This document shows positions 49,001 through 59,384 of a stretch of DNA of 64,000 nt, piece by piece (positions within the stretch are counted from its first letter, which is position 1; the number at the start of each line of letters is the position of its first letter). The stretch is from contig NC_081808.1 in NCBI RefSeq assembly GCF_030704535.1, forward strand, positions 25,717,501 to 25,781,500. The letters run 5' to 3'. A model generated the notes under the pieces. The model was not told the DNA's origin. It ran no database searches and saw only the letters and a program-made list of their open reading frames with translations. The stretch comes from Vitis vinifera (lineage: Eukaryota; Streptophyta; Magnoliopsida; Vitales; Vitaceae). The position numbers were made by a program, and so were the translations under genes.

Positions 49001-52000
49001 AGCACACCCTTACCATAGAGGAAATTTCTTTGAATCTTCTCCAATTTTAAGCTCATCATTTTTGAAATGATAAAACTATTGCATGAAGTAAATTGGTAGA
49101 CTAGACAACTTAGGGTCTGTTTGGTTGCTGTTTTTGAAAACTATTCTAGAAAACAGTTTTTAAGAACAGTTTTTTGTATTTTTGAAAAAAGAAAAATTTA
49201 TTTTGGGAACTGAATTCTGGAAAACAATTTTGTTATAAAAAAACATGTTTTATTGAGTTAATAAAAAAGGTTTTTAGAATAAGTAAAACAAAAAACATGT
49301 TTGAAAGTTATTTTTTAATTAATAAAGTGTTTTCTTATATTAACTTGATATTATAAATATATAAATAATTTTCATATGCATAATTCAGTTAAATTAAAAA
49401 AAATTATTTCATTTTGAAATTTTTGTACTAGTTATAATTTTCTTAAACAAAGGATGATTTTGTAACTATGTGTAAGTATATTAATTTCAATAATTTAAGG
49501 AAGAAGAAAGTGTTTGCAGGTGGAAGTGGGGTGTGGTGGTTAGGTGGAGCTCACTTTTGTGGCAACACAAAAAACTAGGAAAACACAAAAAGAAGAAAGA
49601 GAAAATACGAAAAACAATCTATTTTGTGAATAGTGAAAAATACAATGAAAGCATCTTTTTATTGTTCTCAAAAAAATGGTTTTTGAGAACACGGAAAATA
49701 CAAAAAACAAAAACACACCTCTTTCCCCAAACAAGTTTTTTGTGTGTTTTATTTTCAAGAATAGAAAACAATTTCTGAAAACAGGAACCAAACAAACCCT
49801 TACTTTTTATTAAAGTAAGTGTTCTTCATTTTGAGAGGTTTCTCTTCCATGCAACAAACTTTCTTTGAAATTTCTCATCTACCACATCCAGACTCTCGTT
49901 GTTTTGTGAGGGGCTTCCAAAGGCAAGCCTTCTCTGAAATCTCTTATCCACAAATTTTTGGCTTATTCATCATTTGTAACCTTTTTAGGTATATGACTTG
50001 TTTCTTTATTTTATTTTATTTTATTTTTTGTGAAGCTGCATAGTCATACTTCTCTTCATTTTTGGGTGAGCTTTTGTATAGTTTGGAAGGATTTCTCGTC
50101 CTTTTTATTTATCAGTTTAATGCAATGAATTGTCTTAGAAGATAAGCAAAGCTGGTAAAAGCAATACTGTGAAATCTATCTTGGCCCACTTTGGCTGTTC
50201 TGACATATTGCCATTAGTCCAACTAGGATCAGAGATTTTGACAGAATCTTTATTGCATTCTTGTTTATGTTGTGGACCATACCCAGCCATTAAAAATATT
50301 TTAGGCTTCTTTTTCCTGTGAACTGTCCCTGCTGCTGAAGCTATATTCTCTCACATAGCAAGCTTATGTGATTTCATTTCCAAGTGGATTGCTCCATTCA
50401 ACATTGAGACATGCTTGGAAACTCCTTGCTAGATTGCATCACAGTAGATATGCCATGATTACTCTTAGAATGCTCCATTCTAACCTTCCTCAACTTGAAA
50501 TCCACCATCTAAACCCATGAGAATTTGGAATAGCCAGAGAATAGCTTCACAAAAATTGCCTTGGGTGAGGCCTTCTTTGTATACTGCCGGTGTACTTAGG
50601 GAGCGCCCCCTTTTTTGGCGTGTTCTAATATGATTTCGTCTCTTGGTTTATCAAAAAAAAAAAATAGCTTCACAAAATGTTTGCAAGCCTCATTCCACTT
50701 TGCATCAGCTTTGCAATGATGTGTAGATGCTTTGCATAGCTCATGCGACCTTTGGCAGCTCAAGAGCACCAGAGTTTCACTCACTGGTGAAGTTGGCAGG
50801 GCTGATGCAAGTTTTGGAATGCACCTTGCTTCTCACCTGTGGAATGCATCTGGCAGCTTCCTGGTGAAGTTGGCAGGCCCATTGTGAAGTTATCAAGGGT
50901 CTTCTGAAATGTGGACTGCAGCAAGGCCTTTTTGAATCAAGTTAGAATGGAGTTAGTAACACATGTTGCAAGACCATTGCTAACCTTTTTTTTTTATAAG
51001 CAAATAGACAATTTATTGAAAGAGTGCCAATGAAAGGGGGCACACCCAAAGTATACACAAAAAAACAAAACAAAAAAACCAACAAGTATCTATATAAAAT
51101 AATAAAATAAAATAAAAATAAATAAAAATAAAAATAAATAAAAAAACCAGCCTCAAAACCAAATTATCTACAACTAAGACTATCTATGAAGGCCAACAGT
51201 GAGAAATTTCCCATTTCTAATGAAATTTTTTTATCAATCAAAGAGGGAATTAATGAAACTCTCCTTTAACCTCTAATATGCAAGTTCTTCTCTATTAAAG
51301 ATTATGCGATTCCGCTCTTTCTAAATACACTAAAACAAGCAAAGAGGCATCATTTGCCAAACATGGCGACTTGAATGTCCTTTTGGTGGGTAATGAGACA
51401 ACGATTCTTTTTTGGGAAGACTTGTGGTGGGGGGAACAACCTTTGGCTTCTCAATTCCCAAATCTCTATAGGGTCACATCAGCTTAATACACCCTTGTTT
51501 CATCTATGCTTGAATTTTCTTCTCCTTCATCTTGGAACCTTTACTTTCAAAAAAACCTCATTGATTTGGAGATAGAAGATCTTGAAAGTCTCATGTCTAT
51601 TCTAACCATGTTAAGCTATCACTGTCTTCCCCGGATGTGAAAGTTTGGTCTTTATTGCCCTTTAACTTATTTTCAGTCAAGTCTTTCTTCTTAGGTTTAT
51701 CTAATAAATCATCTCAAGTCCTCTTTCCTCCTGTAATTTTCATATGAAAATCAAAATCTCCATCAAAGGTCAAGATATTTACTTGCTTAGTGGTTAACAA
51801 GAAGGTTAATACTGACAACTTGCTTTAGGTGAGAAGGTGTTTGCTCTCTTTGTTGAGCAATGGAGAATCGATGGATTGGCTTTTTTTAACATTGCCCAAT
51901 GAATTTCGAGTTATGACACAAACTATTTGGACTAGCTAGTTTTGCTTGGGTTCCTCCTAGAAATATTAGTGACATCTTGATTATTTCTTTTAAGGGTTTG

Positions 52001-55000
52001 GAGAACACTTTTAAAAGCAAAATGCTATGGAAAATTGTTTGTCTTTCATTGATATGGATAGTTTGGAAGGAAAAAAACACAAGGATCTTTGAGGACTAGT
52101 GGAGGTTTATCGAAATGATGTGGGATCTAGTCTACGTCCATTCATCATTTTGGGCTTCTATCACTACAGCTTTCCAGGGCATTCATCTTAACATAATTCA
52201 ACTTGATTGGATATCAACATGTACATCCAAAAGGAGTTATTTGTTATGTATTTTGGGGAGTATTACTTTTCCTTTATTTTGGTTAGGTTTTGTATTCAGG
52301 GAAGGATTTCTCGTCCAACTCTTATACCTTCATTTTAAATGAAAATATGTTTGTTTATTATCAAAGAAAAAAAAAAAAAACCTTAAACTTTCACTCAAGA
52401 AGCAGATTTCTCACTGTAGTTGGAAACACTTAATTCTGACCTAAAATTAATAAAAGGAACATCCATAACATCTTTTTCTGACACAATGAATCAAAATGTA
52501 ATCAACCGATTCTTCACTTTCTTTGCAAAAACTACATCTATTAACCATGTCTATAGTTGAGATTTTACCTTGAAGTTGATTCCCAAGTGAAAAAACAAGA
52601 TCTCATAAGAGGCTCAAGATCCCCAAATTTCTTTGGCTTGGAAGTTCACTCTAGATTCAGCACACAGAAAACTATAGAATGACTTTACACTGAAGACTCC
52701 CTTCCTTTCCTCCTTCCAAACTAAGATTCTTCCCCGTTATCTTGCACTTTCACTATATAAATAAGCTTGAAAAATTGGGACATCCCCTCCATTTCCAAAT
52801 CTTAGAAGGGTCTTCTTAAATGCACCTACCACTAGCCTTCACTACCTCTACCTTCCCACATGTTGGCAACACTAGCATTCTTATGAGAAGTTAGATTGAA
52901 CAACCAAGGAAAGCTTCTTTCAAATAGATTTCCCCCACCCACTTATTCTACCAAAATTTTGTTCATCTACCATTTTTAACCTGAGCAACTATCTTGTGGT
53001 TGAATTCCCCCATCCTTTCCAAAGACTTATATCAAAAGTTCCTCACCTCACAAGTGTTCCACCCCCTAGTGAGTTCCTTAAAATTTCCTTGGGTGATCTT
53101 CCTCCAAGAGCATTCTTGTTCAAGGGGCAAACCTCCATAAACATTTACTAAGCAGGGCTCAATTAAGAACCTCCAATCTTCTAATGTCCAAACCTCCAGA
53201 CTTCTTATTTTTAAAACTTGGTCCAACTCACTAAATACATTTTATTAGCTTCCTAAAGAGTTCCCCACAAAAAATTTCTTTAAATCTTTTCTAATTTGAA
53301 CCTCACTTTCTTAGGTATAGCAAATAGGAAAATAAAATAGATTGTTAAGCTCAAGAGAGTGCTCTTTAAAAGAAATAATCTTTCTCCTTTTGACAAATAT
53401 TATTTCTTCCAAGAAGTTAATCTTTTATTGAACCTCTCATACAATCCTACACTACATAGAGCTTACGAGGTGCTCCCAAGGGTAAACCAAGATAAGAAGC
53501 AGGAAACCTCCCAACCTTTCACCCAAGCAAAGATGCTAGTCTACCCACATCCTCCACTTCCCCAACTAGAATGGGTTCACTTTTTTGTAGCTTAATTTTT
53601 AGACCTGACACATCCTCACAAAAAAAAAAAAAAAAAATAGGATTGCTTACCTCAAGCCCCTAGAAGTCTCTAAAAGAACTATGAAGAGGAACCATTGACA
53701 AAGACTGACATCCTTATAGTAGAAATGAAAAAATGAATTCACTCTCTCTACTTCAAACCGAAGCCCATCTTTTCCATCACAGATAGGAGAAGTTCCAATC
53801 AACATGGTCATAAGCCTTTTTTATATCCAAGTTGCAAACTAAACCAGCACTAGAGCTTCTCTTCCTCGAGTCAATCACCTCACTTGCAATTGGGACTGCA
53901 TCAAGAATCTGTCTACTCCGCACAAAGGCATTCTGGTATTCCAACACCACCTTTCCAACTATCCTCTTTAGCTTGTTCGCTATTATTTTTGCTAGAAGCT
54001 TATAAAGGCTGCCCATTAGGCTAATTGGCCTAAAATCCTTATATCTTCCATCCCTTCCTTCTTAGGAATAAGAGCCAATAAAGTAGCATTGAGGTGCAAA
54101 CAAAGAACAACTTCGTGTAAAATTCCTCGAACAGTTGCATCACCTTCCTACCCACTATAGGCCAGGAATTCCAAAATGCTAATAAGAAGGCATCTGGCCT
54201 TGGTGCTTTATCACCATCTAAATCAGAGAGAGTAGACAAAAATACCTCCTCCTCCAAGAATGGGCCTCTAGAAGATTCTATCTAAAGCTTCTGTACCTTT
54301 GAAAAGATCCACTTCTAGATCCGGTCTCTTTACTTGAGGATTTTCAAACACTGACTTAAAAGAAGTAGCAATACCACCATTGAGCTCCTCCTCTTCTTCT
54401 ATCTTAATCCCGTTAACTTTGAGACTGCTGATGAGATTGCCAATCCGATGTGCATTAACTTTGAGACTTCACCATGAGGCAGCACTATACACTTGAACTG
54501 AGTCAATGTGACACATAACTTGGAACAGGTGATTTCTTGTGGTTATCTTAAATAAAGGTATCTTGTGGATGGTTTGGTCTCTGTGAATATGGTTGCAAAT
54601 CAGGTGTCTCAGTTCAATGAATCTGATCCCCTTTTCCAAAAGCTAGTTGTTGAGATCCGGAGTGTAACAAAATGGGTTGATCCACCTGAAGCAAAGGCTG
54701 ATTCTTTCTGATTTACTTTTGCATTTCTTTTCAGACCCTCACTACCTTCATTTCCAAGATAGTCCTCAGCATCTTGCATTTCTATATGACCAAGCGTCAG
54801 CTTCGTATCAGAGCCAAAGAGCTAAAGAATCTTATTGCAAAATTGTTGCTGAAAGTTTCTCTGATAGTGAGTAAAACACATTGATCAACACCATATATTA
54901 TGATGAAGGAGGTCACAATTGAAACTAAAGGAGATCCCTATGGTCAAAGACAGGGTTAAATAGATAAAATCTTCAATTGTTGCTTTAAGCAGGAAATGAG

Positions 55001-56115
55001 GGGACTTCCTGATGCTGCCTGGCCAACAATCAGCAACATGAAGTTGTTCGCAACAACTGTTCAACTTGAAAGTAAGAGAGTGAGCAAAAAAGAGAAAAAA
55101 CAGACTCAATTGCTAATAAGAACATATATTGAAAGCTAAGGATAATAATTTCTACAAATTCTAAAACATAAGGAATTATCTGGCCATTGGAAACTAATCT
55201 AAATTGGAGATGTATCTCTATTGCTACAAAAACTCTTCATGCCAGGCTGCATTGCACTCAAAAGAGATTCTATTTTAATATCTGATTCTAAGTATCATAG
55301 ATAATGTACAAAGATACTGATTTCGCCAAGTTTGTTATCTTCATTCCATAGTGACCTGAATGCTTTCCCCTGTGGATTACAAAATTTGAAAATTTTATTG
55401 TGGTAGAATAATTCTTCAAATGTTTGCTCGCCTCCATTTAATATTGAATGTTTCTCCAATTTGTATTCTTTTCATATCTAAATTTTATGCTGCTTAATGT
55501 TTGCCTACTTGAAATGTATGCATTGTTAGTGCCTGTGGAATGTAGTGTTTACAATTTGGTACACTAGAGCTGCTTTCATTTTGTTTTTGGTTTACTAAAT
55601 GTGTTTTTGTATAATGATAAAACCATATTTCTTTTACAATGGTTTTAAACAAATGCATACATTTAATATAGGATGACCAAGACAGGAAAATCCGGAAACT
55701 ATCACGTCAGCTGGAAAATCCAGACACCATTTAATATATGTTGTCTTCATTCCATAGTGACCTGAATGCTTTCCCCTGTGGATTACAAAATTTGAAAATT
55801 TTATTGTGGTAGAATAATTCTTCAAATGTTTGCTCGCCTCCATTTAATATTGAATGTTTCTCCAATTTGTATTCTTTTCATATCTAAATTTTATGCTGCT
55901 TAATGTTTGCCTACTTGAAATTAAACAAATGCATACATTTAATATAGGATGACCAAGACAGGAAAATCCAGAAACTATCACGTCAGCTGGAACGCGCACG
56001 GCGAAAATGTGAAGTATATCGGGCCAACTTGCTCTCGGTTTTGAAAGATATTGAAGAGCAGAAACTGCAGCTTTCAGTTAAAGTTCAGAACATTAAGTTA
56101 GGGATGAAAGACTGA
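43083..56115 (+). CDS. FRS5: FAR1-RELATED SEQUENCE 5-like transcription factor
   Basis: Two coding exons, 43083-45275 and 55948-56115, join in phase 0 to 786 aa; the intron is 10.67 kb. The FAR1-type zinc-binding domain is at about residues 80-170 (C114, C143, H166, H168; CAKEGFR, KEHNHEL). The MULE transposase-derived domain is at about 288-385 (D296 in VTFDTTYRSN, D358 in ITTDHD, FCKWH). The SWIM zinc finger is CSC at 586-588 with CRH at 598-600. The last exon supplies a basic coiled coil (QLERARRKCEVYR, LLSVLKDIEEQK). Order and wording match Arabidopsis FRS5 as I remember it. FRS proteins are nuclear DNA-binding regulators descended from Mutator-like transposases. The TGA at 56113-56115 follows GMKD. 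The large intron is full of LINE pieces, and both its ends carry junction duplications. Confidence 0.92.
45261..45416 (+). repeat. Tandem duplication of the FRS5 exon 1 end and splice donor
   Basis: The stretch from CAATCTCCATCTATG at 45261 through the donor to CAATAG near 45332 is repeated with an offset of 83 bp (TAATCTCCATCTATG at 45344). In the first copy the junction is CTATG|GTCAGT; in the second it reads CTATGTTCAGT and has lost the GT. The second copy is in the intron. Confidence 0.8.
45630..45735 (-). mobile_element. LINE 3'-end relic, minus strand
   Basis: The sequence GCAGCCCAAGTACACAGGAGG (complement of a CTGTGTACTTGGGCTGC-type tail) with a TTTTTGTGATAAGC start recurs in variants at other LINE tails in this window. 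It is a short 5'-truncated L1-type tail within the FRS5 intron. Confidence 0.5.
46690..47215 (+). mobile_element. LINE 3' fragment with poly-A
   Basis: Broken frames encode the C-terminal zinc-binding region after LINE reverse transcriptase (around 46790-47035, with RSLSTLLEPWDFN-like and SFRIFEK pieces). These are followed by the tail TTTGTGTATACTCCCTGTATG, TTATTTATC and A15 at about 47199-47213. The fragment is plus strand, 5'-truncated and decayed. Confidence 0.65.
47216..47790 (+). mobile_element. LINE RNase H-like relic
   Basis: Interrupted + strand frames read LGIGDALKDHCGV, then an RGILRDHFG-like echo, and further on LINL..LLAKCGAK-like pieces. These resemble the RNase H domain found at the 3' end of some plant L1 elements. 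No intact frame or ends were found. It is probably part of a different copy from the poly-A-ended fragment before it. Confidence 0.45.
47850..49080 (-). mobile_element. LINE ORF2 3' part, minus strand
   Basis: Reading leftward on the minus strand, pieces follow the L1 order: a KGGLGIR-like area (about 48880-48990), DNGRRIQFWNEEG at about 48690-48720, EEWEQVWEGG and SPYFSRQFHGWGLKR (about 48440-48530), then the zinc region (VEELVDHMLLHCTKT, about 48120-48170) and WSIHGKETEKN. Stops and frame shifts are frequent. A 77-bp segment of this LINE is duplicated in inverted orientation at 48573-48741. Confidence 0.65.
48573..48741. repeat. Perfect 77-bp inverted repeat with 15-bp spacer
   Basis: The arm at 48573-48649 is the exact reverse complement of the arm at 48665-48741; the spacer is 48650-48664. 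I compared both arms base by base and saw no mismatch. The sequence is LINE-derived (it encodes NGRRIQFWNEE on one strand). As part of the FRS5 intron transcript it would fold into a very stable hairpin. Confidence 0.9.
49113..49799. mobile_element. Non-autonomous PIF/Harbinger-like DNA transposon, TSD TTA
   Basis: The element starts GGGTCTGTTTGGTTGCTGTTTT and ends with the near reverse complement GGAACCAAACAAACCC, giving terminal inverted repeats of about 20-25 bp. It is flanked by TTA on both sides (49110-49112 and 49800-49802), the target preference of PIF/Harbinger elements. At 687 bp it has no transposase frame; the interior is AT-rich with short internal palindromes. It lies in the FRS5 intron. 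Confidence 0.7.
49803..50540. other. Intron DNA with no recognised feature
   Basis: This part of the FRS5 intron shows no clear protein domain, terminus or RNA gene. Short phrases such as TTTGGAAGGATTTCTCGTCC resemble the LINE at 52260-52315, so it may be decayed LINE sequence. Confidence 0.4.
50555..50663 (+). mobile_element. Extremely 5'-truncated LINE tail with target duplication
   Basis: A fragment of about 109 bp ends in A12 and contains the tail motifs GTATACTGCCGGTGTACTT and GGTTTATC seen in other LINEs here. It is flanked by ATAGCTTCACAAAA at 50541-50554 and again at 50664-50677, a 14-bp target duplication typical of target-primed insertion. Confidence 0.75.
50985..51360 (-). mobile_element. 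LINE 3' end, minus strand, with A-rich simple repeats
   Basis: The run of T at about 50988-50999 is the complement of a poly-A tail, followed by ATAAGCAAATAG and CAAAGTATACACA, the complement of the tail motif seen in the other LINEs. An AATAA/AAATAAAT repeat occupies about 51095-51145. The remainder to about 51360 has pieces of the ORF2 C-terminal region in reverse. Confidence 0.5.
51364..52378 (+). mobile_element. LINE ORF2 3' fragment with poly-A
   Basis: Frames on the + strand read WVGNETTILFWEDLWWGEQPL near 51390-51450, then LSSPDVKVWSLLPF and a zinc-region relic. These match the order of the LINE connecting and C-terminal regions. The fragment ends in an A-rich tail at about 52362-52378. 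Several stops make it dead. No target duplication was identified. Confidence 0.65.
52380..54440 (-). mobile_element. LINE ORF2 relic including reverse transcriptase, minus strand
   Basis: On the minus strand, 54257-54039 reads a LINE segment with FLSTLSDLDGDKAPRPDAF, and 54016-53777 reads GSLYKLLAKIIANKLKRIVG followed by EYQNAFVRSRQILDA and CNLDIKKAYDHVDWNF, the classic RT fingers block. Leftward to about 52400 lie connecting-region and zinc-finger remnants with many stops. It is a longer copy than its neighbours but still inactive. Confidence 0.75.
55338..55992 (+). repeat. Tandem duplication spanning the FRS5 intron end and start of the last exon
   Basis: The block from TCTTCATTCCATAGTGACC at 55338 is repeated from 55744 with near identity over 177 bp. 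After a gap of about 130 bp present only in the first copy, both continue through TTTAATATAG and into GATGACCAAGAC of the last exon. The first copy stops matching at 55716, the second runs into the real exon at 55948. Confidence 0.85.
55672..55734 (+). pseudogene. Truncated duplicate of the FRS5 terminal exon
   Basis: The first 45 bp of the last exon are copied at 55672-55716 with one change (CCAG to CCGG, Gln to Arg), behind the same TTTAATATAG acceptor. The frame then leaves the coiled coil after QLE and reaches TAA at 55732-55734. Used as a terminal exon, it would give a 751-aa FRS protein without the coiled coil. Whether it is ever spliced is unknown. Confidence 0.7.
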
Positions 56116-57005
56116 GATGCAAGTGGGAAGAAGGGTAATGGGTGTCCCTTTCCGCAGGGTTCTCTCTACTTGGTTGTAAATAGTTAAGTGCACGGGGGAA
56201 ATGTAATTTTTGCCCATAAGTAGAGGTGTTTTTTTACCTTTGTTGCAGTTCCCCTAACAGGGTTCTGTACTTGGCTCTAGATAATTTTAGTCTATGAGTG
56301 AAATGTAATTTGTTGCCCATAAATGGAGGTGTTTTTCACTCAAATATCTTCTGTTGCAGGTGTTTCTCCTCCATATGCTCCTACAAGTTACTCTCCTGTA
56401 TAATTGATTAGGAGAATTGTGTTTTTCAAACCCCCCAACCACACCTATCCAGGTCTCTGCCTTTGGTAGGGGGTGGAAGTTCCAGACACCACCGTGCTTG
56501 TTAGGAGTCTTCGGTTAACTACTCTTAATCTAGTGCAATGGCAAAGCATGGCGCTTTAAAATCACATACTTGTAGCTGTAGGTTGTGATGAGTCCGTTTT
56601 TACCTTCAATCACCCCTCAACCTGTCATGTACTGTGGCAGTCAAGGTACCGTACCGCCCTTCTTAAAACTCAAAGAGTTATCATCTTTTTTATATAAGGA
56701 TTAATATCATTTTTATTTTTGAAAGGAGAAAACCAGAAGTGCATCCAAATGACACCTAGCATATCCAGTTATCAGTAATTCCCTCAATCACTCGAGGAAA
56801 TGACAGAGAACATCAATTTATGCCTGCAAAGAAGCTGCTACTTGTGTATTGTCAAAATGGGAATTTCCAAAAGCATGCTTTAACTCACATAGTTTTGAGC
56901 TTCAATTTCATTAATCAATAAAATCAAACAAGGGATATCATTACATAAAAAGAGATGAGATGTGGATGAACAAGTGAGATCCACAATGCAAGTCTTGACA
57001 TCTGT
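56116..57005. other. Convergent 3' region between FRS5 and DGAT2
   Basis: The stretch lies between the FRS5 stop and the DGAT2 stop and should hold both 3' UTRs. It includes an imperfect tandem duplication at 56155-56360. From 56360 to 57005 I see no exon; an AATAAA-like AATCAATAAAATC is near 56914-56926. Confidence 0.5.
56155..56360. repeat. Imperfect tandem duplication in the FRS5 3' UTR
   Basis: Two units of about 103 bp start CAGGGTTCT (56155 and 56258) and share GAAATGTAATTT, TTGCCCATAA, GAGGTGTTTTT and a GTTGCAG end. They differ at many positions, so the duplication is not recent. Confidence 0.7.
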
Positions 57006-58755
57006 TCAAAGAATTTTTAACTGAAGATCGGCGTGGCCAACTCTTGCTTTGTGCTTTTCAAATAGATCATTAAGTGCCTCAACAAACTGACCATGTACTT
57101 CAATGACCTGCATGAATGACAAATAAAATAACAAATACTAAGTAAATTCATCCCTAGATCTTTTTGGCCCATAAATTTGTATGTTTGAAAGAAGCTTTAC
57201 AGACAAAAATGAAAAACATACTAAAAGCTTTATCTATGCTGAATAAGACATACAATTTTGACATAATGCAATCATAGTTGTCACTTTACATAAAAGCTTG
57301 TCTAGTTTTTAATAGAAAGTTCAGTTAGCTTAGTATTGCTTTTGCATGAAAATACAAATAGACAGACTGTACAATATAATCCAAGTAGTTCACAACTTTG
57401 AATGAATTCAAGACATATTAGATGCAAGTCAACCTTATTAACAATTAGAGAATCCTCTTCACCCTGAAACTGCCTTCTTTCAGTAGTCAATTAAAGAAGA
57501 GCATTTGGATGATCAACACAAACATGAGTTGCTCCTCTTTAACAAGAAATATCAAAACAATATTCTAACACATGAATTCACAAGATTAGTTGTGGAAGCA
57601 TCCTTGAACAAATATATAAATTAAATATTTAGACAGTTGTAAGCATCCATACCTCTTCCACAGTAGGTTGCACATTTTTCTTAACCTCAATCGGTCTACC
57701 CACCACCACATCCATTGGATGTCGGTAGGGTAAAGGAGATCTGCATAAGAAAAGCACCATGAGATACGACTCTAAAGAGATCTAGAAAACTATCATTTAC
57801 ATGTTCAAAAAATCCAGAAATTGCTTAGAGACTCTAATCAGCAAGATTTCCAGGTTCAGATGTGGATTAACCAAAACTGTTCCTCAGCATTTTAACATCT
57901 TAGAGCAGCTCAAAACCATCCACAAGATTAGATCAAGACATAGTTTTCCCTTTCTTTTTTTTTCTTTTTTTTTTCTTTTTTTCCTTTTTTCCTATTGAAG
58001 AAAAGAAATAACTCTAGATGCAGAAAATAAAGGTTTCTTATTAAAATAAGTAAATGAAAGAGAGACGATTTTATGCATACCCAAATATTCCCCAAAAGAA
58101 AATGGGGGTAAACTTGATAGCTCTAGAAAATTGCAGGTACAAGTTCCCACCAGGTTTCCACCACTTATAGACGCGAGACTGTAGTACAATAATGAAAAGA
58201 AACGATTTATTTAACCTTTTTGGGAGCAAAATGCATAATAAGCATCAATAACAGGACTTGATTCAGTTCAATCCAGGTCAAATCAACAAAGCCTTAATGC
58301 CAATTACTTGGATCAGCCAGATGAATCCTTTTCATCATTTAGCTCTAAGGTTATATCCTCCATTAAATCCTCAGCATTGTGCTTTCTCTCACTGCCTCAA
58401 CTGATGTTCAATTTAGATGATGAAGAAGAAATAAATGAAATATAAGACTGACTAGCAGTTTTAAGATCATATAAAGGATTAAATGTGAAAGCTCATGAGA
58501 AAGCTACAAAGAACTAATTCCAAGAGTCAACAGACCTTAAGCACTGGTATAAACATTTAGAATAAAGTTTGAAATTAACAAATGTAAAATAGACACAACT
58601 GAAAAATCAGGCTAGACCCAGTCGGCTATGCAGATGGCCAAATACCTGGTGGGGAAGAAAACAAATACCTGACCAAAGCAGAAAACTGGAACCAAGGGCC
58701 GTCCCATCTCCATGGCTATGCGAACAAATCCTTTTCTTGACTTGAGGAAGGCAAC
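57006..58755 (-). CDS. DGAT2: Diacylglycerol O-acyltransferase 2, last four exons
   Basis: Minus-strand exons in coding order: 58755-58669 (87 bp), 58178-58081 (98 bp), 57740-57653 (88 bp), 57107-57006 (102 bp with the stop). All have GT-AG junctions and compatible phases, giving 124 residues. The text reads [73 protein letters not shown] and [20 protein letters not shown], ending DLQLKIL. This is the C-terminus of plant DGAT2, an ER membrane enzyme that makes triacylglycerol from diacylglycerol and acyl-CoA. The N-terminal membrane segments and the HPHG/YFP-type catalytic region are not present. I found no earlier exon between 58756 and 64000, so the next intron is over 5.2 kb or the gene is broken. 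Confidence 0.88.
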
Positions 58756-59156
58756 CTACAACAAATAAAAAAAGATGCCTGTTTCAGCTCCTCAGGTTGG
58801 ACTGTTCCTCACCTACCTTTCAGGCTTTTCCCATGTTAAACCCAGGTCCCAATCCCTAGAAGCAACAGGCAGTATAGCCCCTGTATGCTGCAGGCTGTAG
58901 ACTGAACTGCCCCTATGGGATGCTAACCAGGTAAAGGAAAAAGAGAGGAAAAAATAAATAAATAAGTCATCTGTTTGTAATATACTGTTCATGGATTAAA
59001 TAGCCAAGATTTGAGTGCCAAATTCTAGATTGCTCACAGGCAAGATGGTGAAGGGTTGGGATAAAAAAACTTCTGACATTTGATTGGGTCATCTAGAGAA
59101 CTTATCACTGGTGATAAGTAGGAGCCTAAAATTTTAGAAACTGTTATTATTATTAT

Positions 59157-59199
<43 letters not shown>

Positions 59200-59384
59200 T
59201 TGGTTTATTATGTTATATAACTTATTTGATTATTAAATGTTCAATTAATTGGCTATTGTAAGGCTCAATAAGCCCTTTCTTACGTGATGAATTGTTGACA
59301 CAGTCCTACATTTTGTCTCTGTGGACCTCAAATATTCTGTCATTCATCATTACTAGTGATCATGTAGTGACCTTTGTGAATTTA
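58756..59384. other. DGAT2 upstream intron, with a TTA/TAA microsatellite
   Basis: No exon was seen. A compound microsatellite at about 59143-59198 consists of about five TTA units followed by about thirteen TAA units, and could form a hairpin. Confidence 0.5.

Noticed and set aside
54589..55139. Three exon-like segments (54589-54711, 54735-54866, 54993-55139) before the last FRS5 exon, with good acceptors and a GTGAGT donor
   Set aside because: The frames do not join: splicing the second to the third segment leads quickly to a stop, and none of the text resembles an FRS or other known protein. FRS5 exon 1 and the exon at 55948 join directly in phase 0.
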